In this document: piece after piece, positions 11,713 through 24,000 of the stretch
Numbering within the stretch: the stretch's first letter is position 1
How the letters are laid out: each line of letters begins with the position of its first letter
Assembly: GCA_951640195.1 (NCBI GenBank)
Contig: OX621167.1
Coordinates: 1,116,001-1,180,000 of the forward strand
From: Porpolomopsis calyptriformis
Lineage: Eukaryota > Basidiomycota > Agaricomycetes > Agaricales > Hygrophoraceae
Length of the DNA stretch: 64,000 bases
Direction: 5' to 3'
Translations under genes and position numbers: made by a program
Notes under the pieces: generated by a model
Databases searched by the model: none
What the model was told of the DNA's origin: nothing
What the model saw: only the letters and a program-made list of their open reading frames with translations

Positions 11713-13777
11713 ATGGCATCGTCTGTTTTTTACAAATTCAAATCCCAAAAGGACGAGTCTCGGGTAACTTTCGACGGCACTGGCATATCCGTCTTTGACC
11801 TCAAAAGAGAGATCATTCTGGCCAACAACCTTGGTAAGGCAAACGATTTCGACCTAGTCATCTCCGATAGTTCCTCTGGTCAAGGTGAGTTGTGTGCGTG
11901 CGGTCATATTCGACACTTTTCAGCTTTGTTCTGCCATCAGAGTACAAGGATGATTCCCAAATCATACGACGGTCTTCTTCTGTAATTGTCAGACGCCTGC
12001 CTTCTTCCCGGCCTGGAAAGGGCAAGGCCATGATGTACATTGCTGGCGTCGGTAATACTGCCGCCGCTTCGGACCCTCAGAAAGTGAACGGCTCCACAAC
12101 TTGGCATAAGGGTGCGATGTCCAAACGCTTCGACAAAAAGGAAGAGCCTTCGTCTTCTAGCACGAAACCGCTAGTGGTGCGCATTCAACTTTTTATTGAC
12201 TAGTTCATCTCATCACCGCTTGGTTGATGTCCAGGCGAGCTCCGTAACAAGTAATCCTGATGAAGCAGCCGCCATGGCGGCTATGTTCAAAGCTCAAACT
12301 GCAAATTGGGAGGAAACCCAAGAAAAGATGACCCAGTTTGTGTCGCGCTTATGCGGTTTTATTGTCCTGTGTAGTAGAGTGATGTCTCATGAACGCGATT
12401 TGTTTTTCCCCTTCCCGACGGTTTTACGAACTAAACAGTGCCGTGCCCATCTTCACTAATTCCCGAGGGAGCGGCTTTTCTCGTGGTGGAAAGCCTCATA
12501 TCCAACATCATCAACCTGAGCGACCGTTACCTCCGAGCTACGTTTGCTATCGTTGCCGACAGAAAGGTTCGCTGTCCTCTTCATGCCTCGTTTCTCATAA
12601 GTTTTCTCACTCTTCCAAGGTCATTGGATACAAGATTGCCCAACAAACAACGATCGTGAATTCGACAACAGGCCACGTATAAAGCGTACAACTGGTATCC
12701 CGCGTAGTATGCTCAAGGCTGTCGACGACCCAAACAGCGGCGAACCAGGACAAGGTGTGATGGTCACCCCAGAAGGAGGCTATGTTGTGGCGCAGCCCGA
12801 TTCGTGCGTTCCCACTTGTATCTTATATTCAATCAAATGCACTCAAGAGTGTATTCAGTGTATCATGGCAAAAACAAGTTTCGCGACCTAAAGGACTAAC
12901 AATAGCGGAATTTCGTGAGCGCCCTCCAACGGACCCGTCATTGGTTTGTCCGATAGACAATAAACTTTTTCGCGATGCTGTCAAGACGCCATGTTGTGAC
13001 ACATCATATTGCGAAGAGTGTATTCAAACACATCTACTTGAACGAGATTTTGTGTGTCCCCATTGCGGAAAGAAAATTCCTTCTCTGGATAAGCTGATTA
13101 TCGACAAACCAATGCGTACGAAAGTCAACGACTACATTGACAAGGGTATCCAGGAAAGTGAAAAGGAAGCAGAGGCAAAAAACAACTCGAGTGGTCCATC
13201 TAATGACCAAGTACGTGTTCAAACGCATGTCAAGTGGTAGAATGTAGGATCTTCATTAAGGCTTAAATTGCAGGATCACTCTCAACAGGACCTCGATCTC
13301 TACTCCGATCAACAGCCGGGTGCCGACCTGGACATGTCCCAAATGTTAATCGATAATATCCCCCAACTCCAAGCCCAGATCTCCCAAATATCAGTAATGC
13401 TGCAAAACCCTTCCCTGCCAAACCAAGTCAGGCACACAACAGAGATGCAATACCAACAATTACAGATGCAACTGCAGCACGCTCAGACCATCGCCGCGTT
13501 GGCCGCTGTATCGAGCTTCCAGCAGCAGCAGCAACAACAACAACAACAACAACAAGCTCAGAATGGCGGGGTCTCGATGTATAATATGCCAGTCTACCCA
13601 GGGCCTGACTATCGCGCGTGGACAAACCCGTTTTCGAATCAGCAGCCTGCAGGGCAAGATTCAGCTTACCAGCGACTTCCACTCAATAATCGGCGGAGAA
13701 ACCTCAAACGAGAACGCCCATCCGATTTCTTAGAAGTCACTGGCGAGCATGAAAAGGTCGCGAGGTATTGGGAATGA
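11713..13777 (+). CDS. MPE1: Cleavage/polyadenylation factor subunit Mpe1 (RBBP6 family)
   Basis: Component of the mRNA 3'-end processing complex (CPF). Domains in order: an N-terminal ubiquitin-like DWNN domain (MASSVFYKFKSQKDESRVTF...ISVFDLKREI); a CCHC zinc knuckle (CYRCRQKG spliced to HWIQDCP, with C-x2-C-x4-H-x4-C complete); a RIKRTTGIPRSML linker typical of RBBP6; and a U-box/RING-like domain (LVCPIDNKLFRDAVKTPCC to CPHCGKKIPS). A Gln-rich tail follows, with a poly-Gln run near 13519-13553 encoded by mixed CAG/CAA. Introns are short. Convergent with VPS5, stops 125 bp apart. Confidence 0.92.
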
Positions 13778-13902
13778 TAGAAAAACTTTGAACGAGTCCC
13801 GAGCGCCTTCATAGGTCCATGTTTCATTACTCACACATCTGTATTCCTCAGATCACAATAATGAAGCATTAGTAGTAATTTATTATAATGTGGTTGTGCA
13901 AA

Positions 13903-16337
13903 TTATGTTGACACAGTGGACGAGACTTGTAGCCGACCTCCTCCAACCCTTTTTAAGAGAGCTTGCTGATAACTCTCCCATGCACCGATGAGCTATAGTG
14001 ACCAAAAATCAATTGAAAATTCGAGTCAGCACAACGCTCGGAAGAGTAATCACTTACTTCCTTCTGTCTTGAAATCATCCCATCTAAGAACTGGTGTAAA
14101 GAAATTTTGAAATCTTCAATACGTTCCCGTTCAAATCGGGCCACTTCAGACTTGACCAACTTTGAGACATGGTCAAACTCATGCTTGGCTTCCAAAGCCC
14201 GCCGTTCGGCCTAACGAGAGGTATAAAAGAAGTTTGGATATTTTGAGAAGCTTGAAAATTAGTTCACCTCGGCAATTTGGCTGAGCGAATAACTCAGTCT
14301 TTCGGGCGGTATACGACCCTGGGCACGGTTTCTCTCGTGCGTTTGTTTGACTCTCCGGACATCGCTGTCCGCGGTTTGCCATGCCTGATATGTACGTACA
14401 CGGGAGCTGAAAGCCAGCTGTCAACAGTATCAGGTACTAGCGTTCAGACACTGCCCAGCCAACTCACCCTCACTGAATTAATAAGCCTTGCATACTCATC
14501 AACTTAAAAGGCGAAATTATCAGTAGCCATAATATCCAAAAGGATCGGTATACAATACCCGTGCTCATGATCACAACCATATCCTGCTCTGATTGTGATC
14601 TCTGTAGATCCTGCGCAGTCTTTTCAACGTCCGCTAGACCTGCCAATGCAAAGGACAACTGCTTTCCGACATCCGATGAGGAGAGGTCGCCGACCATTTG
14701 GGCGAACTCCCCTGTAGCGACTGCAAGTTCTACATGAGAGAGGGTATTGTGAGCCACTTGAATAAATGTTCAAGTCATAAGCGACTCGCCTGCACGATGT
14801 TTCGCAACTAGATCAATAGCTTTTACTAACCCGCGAAGTTGGGACTCGAGGCTGTCTAGATAAGCCTTTTGTTTGTCAAACCACTGCAAGCCATGTCAAT
14901 GACTACCGAAAACTAAGTAATCCTGAATATTTACCTCGTCAGTTTCGTGAAATCGGGGTCCGGCAATTGTTTGACCAATGGAAGCCATTAGACCGCCACG
15001 ATCGTGAGCGATCTCGGCTTTACGGTGTTTTATCTAAGACAACGTTCAACACTGCAGAAGCAACAAGACGTGATACCGACATCTAACGCGAAGGAGTCGC
15101 TTTCCAAAAACATCTTCAGATCAGCATCCTTAGCCAGCACCGGGTGGTTTGCAATTTTCTGAATGCACTTCTCGAGAGCGAGTCTGCGTTGTCGTACGAA
15201 GTTGTCATCAAACCGACCAAAAGGATTTTTCTCTGGCACCGGAGGAACGACAACACCAGGGTTGTTGACAGATAGTGTTTCATACAGCCAAAGGAAATCC
15301 GAGTAACGCCGTAGAACGGAAAATGATGATTTTTGAAAAAGTGGAGATGTAGTCTAATGATCCGGAGTCTTTCAGAGAAGAGATTCTGAAAAGAGACGGA
15401 ATACTGACTCGGGTGTGAACAGTGTACATTGTAAATGATCGGATGGGGTCTCCTACTTTCTGGGGGTCTTCAACAGATATAACAAACAAAGGTTGAAGTC
15501 CGTTCTCTGCTCGTGGTGGAGGGGCAGGCGGTTCTGCTGCCGTCTGCGTGACTCATCAGACATGGGACAATATATAATATATGAACTAACAGGACTAGTT
15601 GGCGCTTCTGATGGCTTGAGGGTCTGCCCAATAGGTTTGTCATCGTCGCTGTCTTCAGCACTGAGTTGTGGCGTATGCGGGGTAACCCAAGGGCCATGTG
15701 CGCTTTTCCAACCGCCAACAGTCTCCCCGCCGAGCGCAAGACCAGCAAACGAACGACCAAGGCTTGAAGTGGTGGGGGAATCAAGTGGTGAGGTGACTCG
15801 AGCGAATACGGACGCCGAAGGAGAAGCAGAGACAATAGATGTTGACGAACTGGCAGTGGAAACAGGTTTCTTTGAAGTCAAAGATGGAGGAGGGGGGGCT
15901 GGGTCCAGATAGAATGCAGGAGCAGGGATTGACGGTTCTAATTCTTCCGGCAGTGTAGGCCTGATAGTCTCTGTTTCGGAGAAGATTTTGGGAACACTCT
16001 CCATGAAACCTGGAGACGGACGAGAGTCGGACTGTACAATTATATCATCCTCGTCGGTGGGTTGTGCAGCAGCGTCCAATGGGTCCGATGTGTGGGTGCT
16101 GACGCTCCCTGCACGATCGTCCTGATCCGCAGTAACAAACGATTCTGTCGGGGTGGTGCTTCCGCCTTGTTCGTATTCTGATTTGTAGGTTTCCTCTGAG
16201 TCCGTAAGGACAGCGGTCCGCTGAGTATAGTTAGACCATGGATCCGGGGAGTTTGAACGCTTAGCGAAGGGATCTTCGAAAGGATTCTCCTCTAGAGCAC
16301 GTCTAGAAGGTTCAAGTAAGTCATCGAAAGTATCCAT
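13903..16337 (-). CDS. VPS5: Sorting nexin Vps5 (SNX1/2-like), retromer PX-BAR protein
   Basis: Membrane-bending subunit of retromer for endosome-to-Golgi recycling. A long Ser/Pro/Asp-rich N-terminus begins MDTFDDLLEPSRRALEENPF at 16337; an in-frame Met lies 13 codons upstream. The PX domain runs from FVISVEDPQKVGD through the PI3P-binding RRYSDFLWLYETL block to NPFGRFDDNFVRQRRLALE. A BAR-type helical region follows (ALAGLADVEKTAQDLQ, FDHVSKLVKSEVARFERERI) and the protein ends LIGAWESYQQALLKRV with TAA at 13903-13905. Tandem with MVP1 just upstream on the same strand. Confidence 0.9.
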
Positions 16338-16477
16338 CTCGGCCAGGAGCTGGTGCCGCTGAATCAAAACAAACAAACAAGACGTATTACACCAGAAATG
16401 ATATCTCCATGTATATATTTTTTTCTTGGTTCATGTTATATGTAGAAAATATCACCAATACCATAGAGCAAGCTCCT

Positions 16478-19059
16478 TCATTCAAGCGGCATACTCTCAA
16501 TGGCCTCCGCAAGTGACACCCAGTTACTTACGACACTCTCGGCATGTTCTTGTTCCTCGCGTGCAAACGCTTGCACCGTCAGAGCGAGTAATGTGTTCTC
16601 GCGATTGTGCAACACAACTCGAAGTTCGTGCCACATGCTAACAAGGTAGATGTCAGATAGGCAGGTGACTTCTTCTCCCCCCCCCCCCACTCACCAGGAT
16701 CGAATAAACACCCGTCTGTGCAACTGGGAGGAGATAGTAGCTTGATCTTTTTCGATGAGCCCCATTATCCGATCAGCTTCCTCCTGCCATCCTTCAGACC
16801 GGGCTGCCTTGCACCCTTCCAACTTTAACGAATTAGTTTCCACGCGCTTCTTCAGCCGCTCAACTTGATCAATCGAGAGCCGATCATGACGGATAAACAA
16901 ATCGCGCATGGCAATATACAAATCTCTCTGGCTCTGTAAACCATAGGTTAAGGATGTCAGGTACGGCAAGGCTATACATACTTTCAGAGCTTCGAGAGTG
17001 CCATCGAATAATGTATGTGTCTGTAGCGAAGGTGAATATGGGAGCACAGCAGAATTTATTATCCACGGACCCTCTGCTCCGACGAATCGGAATAACTCTG
17101 CAGATGCGTTGCGACATGTTGCAGACCTTGGCGCACTCCGTTATCTAATTCAGAATCGTCTCCTCGCCAGGGGTGCTCATTTGCTTCGATTACTGCTCTT
17201 AGAGTATTCGTCAACCTCGCCAGATCTGCCTGTTCATCGGATGAAATGATAGTGGATATAAAATTTTGCATAAGTGACGATTCAGAAAATATTGACCACG
17301 CAGAGGAGTGTCCAGACGCCGATAGTGACGGAGAGGAAGAATAGAGATCAAAGAGGAAATGAGTCGGGAAGTAGATGCGTCGGTAGGCTGGAGGGAACCG
17401 TACCGCTGCAGCCTCTCGTCTTTTTATGATGCGTTCGGCCAGGATACATATCCGCTGCCAATGCTCGATGAGAGGTCCCAATTTTCCGCGGACGATTCTG
17501 TACGAGCGAGGAAAAGAATAACGTCAAACCGCGTAGGAAGAAAGGAAAGATATCAAGTCGCACGCAAGTTTGTCTTCCAAGTCACTAGGAATGCCTATTT
17601 CTTCGATTCTATCCACGCGTTTGCTGACCGACTCTTCCTCCAATGAGATGGAGGTATGCTTTCGCCATGTTTCGAAAGATGGTTCGGTAAGAAAGACTGA
17701 CAGTAGCCCGTCATTCTTGATTATGGGGTGGTTTCTGTTAAAATATAAGGACCGAAAAAAGATATGGCAAGTGGAAGGTAAATGGACGAACATGACAAAA
17801 CTTATAGCTCTCGTTAATCCTCTCCTGCATGCCATTATTCGAAGGTTCAATGTACTGAGCACAATGAGAAATATTACAACTACCTTCGTTGTTCCAAGAA
17901 ATACTCATCCGCTATGACCGGGTGTACTTGAGAATACAGAACCAGGAGAATAGTGTGAACTTACGCCCTAGTCGCTTTGGTGGCAACGCAGGAAACAAAC
18001 GAAATGGATAACGACGAGTCAAGCACTCCCATAAGAAGACGAATTCAGAGTATCGCCGGTGGACGGGTGCACCTCTCTACTCAAGAGGTCAGTCGTACGG
18101 GAGAAAGGTAACGAAACAGGATGGGTACGCACATCAGTAGATACTTCGTACACAGTATAACGATTCAGAATAAATCCTTGTTGTCCGATGATGATAATCT
18201 TGACCTGCTCTTGATTTTTCCACCAGTTTTTCGGCATCCCACTGCCAAAAAGACTCGATGGAGCGCCATTCGTGACACCTCTGTTTCCCGCCTCAAGTCC
18301 TGCGTTAGCATTAAAACGACTGTTCCAGGGATCCTCCGACGCGTAGGCAGGAGCTGGTGAACGAGTTGGTGGCACATTATTCATCTGGGATGTCACTGTG
18401 ATGGTCGAAGGTCGTAAAGAGCCAATGTCCAGGCGAGGCTCCGGAAGAGTGTTTTGCGAGGATAAGGCAGCGACCTGTTCAATGCTGACATCTGTTGTAG
18501 GACGTCAGCGCGGAAGCGAATCTGCATCAACAAATATACGTGTACCCTTTCCAGATTGTGCTAAAGCAACCAGGGCCAGAGCGACGAAGAATTCGAGCTT
18601 GGACACTCTGGGCCGAGAACTGACTAAATTCACAATCTGAAGGTTCCTTCAGTCTTTAGAATGAAGTTGTGGACATTGAAACTAACCCTATCGATAGTAG
18701 CGGCTGGGAGAGATGATGTACCCAGAACGCGCGATAATGCATTGACTGACGTTTCTCCCGTCTCGCTGGGGTCAACAGCAGAAAAAGCTTGATTGTAAAT
18801 AACCGGCACTGTGGCGTCCGCTGATAACACTGTTCAACGAAATACTATCAAGCTGTCTGCGATGAACCTTACCAATGACGGCGCTGAATACTGATGGTCC
18901 AGAGGGCACTGGAGGTGGCGAAGGGCTAGGAGCAGCACTCCAGGGGTCAAGGCCGTCGTACGCCGAGACGGCGAGAGGATTTTCGTCAACAAAGCTGCCA
19001 CCGAATCCGCTATTCGGAGCTGCTACGTAGCGTTGCCCAGGTCGAGGAGCGTTGAACAT
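16478..19059 (-). CDS. MVP1: Sorting nexin Mvp1 (SNX8-like), PX-BAR protein
   Basis: Endosomal recycling sorting nexin. The N-terminus MFNAPRPGQRYVAAPNSGFG is followed by an EH-like helical part (TVPVIYNQAFSAVDPSETGE). The PX domain spans NQEQVKIIIIGQQGFILNRY through VHRRYSEFVFLWECLTRRYP and LFPALPPKR. Downstream, LEEESVSKRVDRIEEIGIP and HWQRICILAERIIKRREA lead into the BAR region, ending WMWHELRVVLHNRENTLLAL with a stop at 16478. The WHELR-VLHNREN block is characteristic of Mvp1/SNX8. About ten introns. Its neighbour VPS5 works on the same membranes; starts and stops show two separate genes, not a fusion. Confidence 0.88.
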
Positions 19060-19334
19060 CGCAAAGCCTCAAACGGTTGTAGCCAAATAAGGAAACAGGA
19101 AGGCAACTTGGGTTAAAGGTCTAAGTATAAAGTATATACAACAATAAACTAACGTATGACGGGCGAATGGGCCCAGAATCTAAAAGTCCGACGTTTGGAA
19201 TCAAGGGTTCGTAAGTCCATCAAAAGTTCGTGAAGGTAGACAAGCATGAAAATCGTTCGTGGCCGCATCGGAGTTCATGCCGAAACCCGACATAAAGTAT
19301 CGAATGGCGAAGGATTCGATACATACCAAGGGCA

Positions 19335-20456
19335 TCAATGGGGAGTCATATCGGTAACAAGAAGAAATGCTGTAGTCAAGTCGTGAGATATCCGAAAGCA
19401 AATTTCACTGTGGAGGATGAGACTCACAACCGGATAGGCATTGACACCGGGGTTCTCTTGGTTCCATTCATTAAGATCCCCTGTCACAATAAGTTTGTTA
19501 TGGGTCTCGTCAAAGCCAACGATAGTCTCCGGCGTGCTCCCATCAGGATTGACCCAGTGAGCTAATAGATATCAGTGAAGACTGGGTAAAGCGAAGACCA
19601 TATAAATAACACACCAGTCAACTCATTTGTGCTTGAGTCGAATGCCCAAATGGCAGACTCGCTTTCATGGACAGGTGGAGAATAAGGAGGTGTTTCGTTT
19701 ACATTCGACAATTCAACCGTGCTGTGGTTCACTTATTGTCAGCAAAAATTTGACGGCTGTTACCAAACAGCTAACTTGGCAGAGCCGTGACCGAGGCTAT
19801 CCTGTCCCGCCAGCCCAACAAAATATGGAGCTTGAAAGAGGGCATTCTGCAAAAGATGGTAATATCGCGGAAAAACACGGACACGATCCGCAACATACTG
19901 TGACGGAAATATGGAAAGGACTAGTCTGGAAGGGCAATATCGTGAAAGAGATGTAGAGACTATGCTGAGGATCCCCTCGATCAACGCCATTACTATAGCC
20001 ACCATGAATAAAGTGGAAATTTGTCAATGCTGTCTTTGCTCACATAGGATTAGGTCCGTCGAAGTTTTGCACCGTTCCGATTGATGGACCATTTTTTTTG
20101 CGCACGTCGATTTGACCTGTGTATCTGCATATGGGTCAGAAATAGTACAAGGACGCTATGAAAATGTGGTACGTGGTCGGGGAAGATGATGGTAGACTAC
20201 GCTTTGCTCCTGCAGGCCGACGAGTATGGTCAGGAAAGTCTGGGATGCGATAGAGAATTCACAAACCGAACGCAGGGGTCGGTTCATCCAAAGCATAATC
20301 AAATCCAGGAAGTATTTGACCGAACTTGGGGCGCAGTGGGGGGAGGCCGCGAGCAAGTCTTTGACCGTTGGACTCTAACGGGGCGGCGGAGGTGAAGGCA
20401 CTGGCAAATAGGGCCAAGACCAGAGCTACAAGAATATTATGCATGTTGACAGACAC
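19335..20456 (-). CDS. Secreted protein of unknown function (basidiomycete family)
   Basis: A clear signal peptide at the start (MHNILVALVLALFASAFTSA, preceded by MSVN) is followed by a Pro-rich mature N-terminus. Further exons read YTGQIDVRKKNGPSIGTVQ, FQAPYFVGLAGQDSLGHG, PPVHESESAIWAFDSSTNE and AHWVNPDGSTPETIVGFDE with TGDLNEWNQENPGVNAYP. The pattern resembles a secreted protein family often seen in mushroom genomes without assigned function; no catalytic motif was recognised. The last exon and the stop (about 19335) are the least certain part. Intron-rich (five or more). Confidence 0.6.
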
Positions 20457-21112
20457 CTGGGGACGGAAAAATGGTTGATTGACTTAAAAACCGTTCCTGC
20501 GGGTTCGATCACGACAATGCTTCCGAGGAAACTTTTCGCGGCTCCCGAGCAAAAGACTTGGGGCCAAACTGGAACCGAATTCCCTACCGAATATGTCAGG
20601 AACAAGAGCCTGAGAACACTGATCACATACGTGTTAGCTAGTAAACCCCATTCCCGCAGAATTATGCCTCCAACGGGTTACAGTCAATAAGCTAGGCTCA
20701 AGACTTAAGCCCCAGTGAAAACCCGTCTATTTGGAGGCAATCATATAGTTGCTTGACTTGACAAGGGTTCTGGTACCTCGTTAATTCATCGGGTTGTTCC
20801 GGGATTATTGTTTTTCCTATTTTTGGCAAATGGATTATTTAGTGGAGAAAATTTATTCCTAGCCTTTTTTTTTGGCTGTTTTTATGAAGGGCCTTAAACA
20901 AAATTATATTTTGTCCAGTAAGGTCCTTCATATGATGTGGATCATGTCATTTTTCATCATTATTGGTTGACTTCCCATAAGGAATTAAATATGTTTATTG
21001 TCGAATCTCCGATTTTGACAGCTAGTTTGAACTGCGATATAAAATATTATATTCAATATGCGTTCCCATAAGGAAAATAAAAAATATAATTACTTCCATC
21101 TTACATAATGCG
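20457..21112. other. AT-rich boundary between gene block and transposon block
   Basis: No gene is supported here. Base composition turns AT-rich after about 20,750. It contains the imperfect palindrome at 20884-20931 and two copies of TTCCCATAAGGA (near 20972 and 21063). It probably includes the left flank of the Harbinger-like element. Confidence 0.5.
20884..20931. repeat. Imperfect 48-bp palindrome
   Basis: ATGAAGGGCCTTAAACAAAA on the left matches the reverse complement of the right side (ATGAAGGACCTTACTGGACA) with a few mismatches, around an AT-rich centre. It may be a MITE remnant or a hairpin end of the adjacent DNA transposon. Confidence 0.5.
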
Positions 21113-23125
21113 ATGCATAGGTACATCCTTTTAACGATGGACGTGATAACATTCTTCATCACAGAGCAAGCAGCCATGGATGAAGATGAGGCTGATGAAG
21201 ACCAACAGTGGGCACTTGCCCTCACTTCAGCCCTCATCTGGGGTGGTATGGAGGTTACACATCTCAAGTGGGCACGACTGCACAAGCCCAGCCACCTCTA
21301 CCTCACTCGTCCCCAGCTCCTCCCGAATCCTCAGCTCCACACACCCTGGCAGTGCTTGCGTGCTAGCCAAAGCAATTGTGCATATATCACCACCATGGGG
21401 ATTGATGTCCCCACCTTCCACTCCATCCTTGCTGCCGGTTTTGGCCAATGGTGGTATGAGACCCCAATTCCTCGTGCTGATGTTAACGCGAGTGGACGTG
21501 CTTGACCCCACGGTCGTTCATTGGATGCAGAAGGTGCACTGGGTCTGGTACTTCATTACCTGAACTCCACAATCTGAGAGACGAGCTTACAGGAGATATT
21601 TGCACTAATCCCTTCATCAGTGTCGCGCTACATTACTTTTGGCCTCAAGTTACTTCTCCGAGCCTTGTGGAGCATGCCTGATGCTGCCATTTGTTGGCCC
21701 AAGGATGCTATTGATGGAGATCAATCCAAATTTAAATGCTTCAATCAACTCATTTGGGCCTGCCATCCACTTTTGACGGGAGCATTTGCAAGCATCGATG
21801 GACTTAATTTACTGCTCCAAACATCTGCCGATGAGGACATTGAGAATGCTACCTACAATGGGTGGTTATTAGAGCATTTTGTATCTTCCATCTTGGTCTT
21901 TTCTCCCAAAGGTTTGTGATTGTCTCATGTCTCGTTTTCTGCCTTGTAACTAATGTAGAATCTAGGGACAATTATTGCAGCCAACTTGAATACACCTGGG
22001 AGTTGGCACAACTTGTGTGTCGCGCGGCCAATCTATCAAAAACTGCAGTATCACACACCCACGGCTTATTACCTTGTTGCTGACACAGCATTCCCTTGTG
22101 GGATGCAGAATATCAATAGCCAGATTCGTGCCCCAATCAAGGCAGGCCAAGTTCTCAATGGAACGCGAGAGGAAATCAAACAAACACTTCTCTTCAACTG
22201 ACAACTTCTTTCCTATTGACAAACCGCTGAATGGGGGAACCGTTGATATGACCCCTCCGTCCCCTGAGCACCATATATTCAACTATACGAATACTAGATG
22301 CCTACCAAGTCCTTCGAACATGAACTCGAACCCTCTGAACACTCTTGATAGCTCCCGAACGTCCCGAACGACTTCGAGAATCATCGAATGCTCCGAACGC
22401 AATTGAAGCTTTCCGAATGCGAATGAAAGTTTGTATATCAAAGGGAAGACACTATTCAAAGGCATCGGTTCTCTTCTATTTCTCCCTTTTCATTCGATTC
22501 CTTCATTCCCATTTACTACTTTTCCCTTAGATCATTAGAGAGGCTCCCCTTTTATCATATACACTCAAAGGGATCCTTGTACTAGAAGATATATATACTG
22601 TATGTTGTAGCTAGTGATCCAACAAGTTAGATATTCGCTTCTCTCTCGCTCTCGAGTCTAGATCCTCTTTAGATCTTCTAAGACTTCCTCTTTCGACTTT
22701 CCGATCCTTCCGATTCCCTGATCGATCACGTTCGCGAACGATTGAAGACTCCCTTTTCATGATTATCGATCATAGGCTGTGTTGAGACTCTTTATAGTCA
22801 TCCTCGCACCTTGTTCTGTGTTCGGTTCTCATACACGAAGCAGACGTATCACCGTGGCCTCCAGGGATCATTTGGGAGGTTACATGTCCCCCTGGAGGTC
22901 AATTTCACTGAGCGCCATGTGGATCTTTTGGAGACATGTGTCCAAGCTTTTTGTCTTCGCTCACGAAGAGTAGGGTTCAATGAGATTCAGACTGTGTATG
23001 TACCCCAATGGCAGGCTAATATTGGTGGTTTAGAGGTATGGCACAACTTCGAACGTATAATGTTTTCAGAGCAACGCAAAAACGATCATGTAGCATGCTT
23101 TCATATCACTGCTGTGTATGAGTAA
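21113..23125 (+). pseudogene. PIF/Harbinger-type DDE transposase, broken
   Basis: Protein blocks match the DDE_4 (Harbinger) transposases: MGIDVPTFHSILAAGFGQWW, SLDAEGALGLVLHYLNSTI, ETSLQEIFALIPSSVSRYI, SIDGLNLLLQTSADEDIENA (first catalytic Asp), APGSWH-like NTPGSWHNL, YHTPTAYYLVADTAFPCG (second Asp), AEWGNR then GLQGSFGRLHVPLEVN (Glu region), and FERIMFSEQRKNDHVACFH at the end. In-frame stops interrupt it near 21504 (GRA-stop-PHGRS, most simply CGA to TGA) and near 21574 (STI-stop-ETS), plus a frame change before the LGTIIAANL block near 21965. A solo LTR splits the NR/GLQGS codons. It would cut and paste its element in the nucleus. It converges with the DUF6818 gene, stops about 175 bp apart. 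Confidence 0.8.
22244..22851. mobile_element. Solo LTR (608 bp) inserted in the Harbinger transposase
   Basis: It starts TGATATGACCCCTCC and ends GACGTATCA, giving inverted ends TGATA/TATCA. It is flanked by the 4-bp duplication CCGT (22240-22243 and 22852-22855). Removing it and one CCGT restores the transposase reading AEWGNR-GLQGSFGR in frame. Its start resembles the solo LTR at 42352 (TGATA-AACCCCT-GTCCCCTGAG pattern), so both belong to one LTR family. No internal region of this family is in the window. Confidence 0.85.
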
Positions 23126-23555
23126 CACAATATATTATTGTAACAACTGACAACTAGTTGGTACTTGGTACTGTAAGGACTGACAATAGTTGGAAGTGCA
23201 AATCACAACAAAACGAACAAAATGAAACTGTAATGACAGACGTAAGTTAGATTAATAAAGGAGGGAGAGGGGTGCCAGAATGGCTGCAATCTCTTACATC
23301 TCACATATCCTTTTCAGCTGGTCTGTCAATATTCATAGCATCGGGGTAATCAGTATTGCCTGTTGCATCATCAGCATCAGATGTCTTGAGGTTGTTGGTG
23401 AGGTTGGGATTGATGGGCAAGGGGTTATGACGAAGGCTAAATGTGTGGGTTGGGGAAGGGAGGCTTGAGGATGTAAGTGGAGAGTGGGGAGGCTGGCGAG
23501 AGTGACAATGTGGGGCTTGGAGAATCTTGCGGTATAAGCTATAGTGCGGGGGGAT

Positions 23556-23988
23556 TGTCACGGACGTAAATTTTCATTTCCTCTCTATGTTAGTCATCGC
23601 TACTTAGTCGGACAGATCTTATCTCCGCTTGGGATTCCCCAGGGATTCCCCACCGTTCCTTATCTTTTCATTTACCCGAGATAGGACCTACTTCATTTCC
23701 GACCATTATGTTTCATCTCTTCACATGCTCCGAGTCGCTTATCATGCTTATCTTTACTCGTCGCATGTACTCCTCATGTACTCCTCATGTACTCCTCATG
23801 TATTCCTCGTGTTCATACTGACTCATCCGCAGTAGCATAGTCAGTATATAAACTCCTAGTTAGCCGTACTCAGACCTTAAGTCTGATTCCTCGTTAGCCA
23901 CCCAATAACTAGGACTTGAGACATTATCATCGTCTTGGGACAGAGCTCTCCGAAGTAAAACCATCTCATCGACAACCAGTTTATAACA
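23556..23988 (+). repeat. 5' LTR of element A
   Basis: TGTCACGGACG...GTTTATAACA, 433 bp. TATATAA is at 23845-23851. A tandem array of four 11-bp units (CATGTACTCCT, the last with one change) lies at 23764-23807. Confidence 0.95.
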
Positions 23989-24000
23989 AGAATCAGACTT
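23845..24000 (+). promoter_or_regulatory. Element A promoter, predicted transcript start and self-priming site
   Basis: TATATAA (23845-23851) is followed 34 nt later by AAGTCTGATTC (23879-23889), the inferred RNA 5' end. Its exact reverse complement GAATCAGACTT (23990-24000) lies one base after the LTR, where a primer-binding site belongs. The 11-nt match ends on both sides. This is the Tf1-type self-priming layout; transcript start is inferred. Confidence 0.75.

Noticed and set aside
13428..13682. Antisense ORF with poly-Val/Ala opposite the MPE1 glutamine tract
   Set aside because: It is the shadow of CAG/CAA repeats on the other strand.
15493..15912. 139-codon ORF opposite VPS5
   Set aside because: It lies antisense to the low-complexity N-terminus of VPS5 and has no recognisable domain.
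20884..20931. Palindrome as the proven terminal repeat of the Harbinger-like element
   Set aside because: No matching inverted copy was found on the right side, and no TTA-type duplication could be shown.
23764..23807. CRISPR-like short repeats
   Set aside because: Units are contiguous without spacers, lie inside an LTR, and the genome is fungal.
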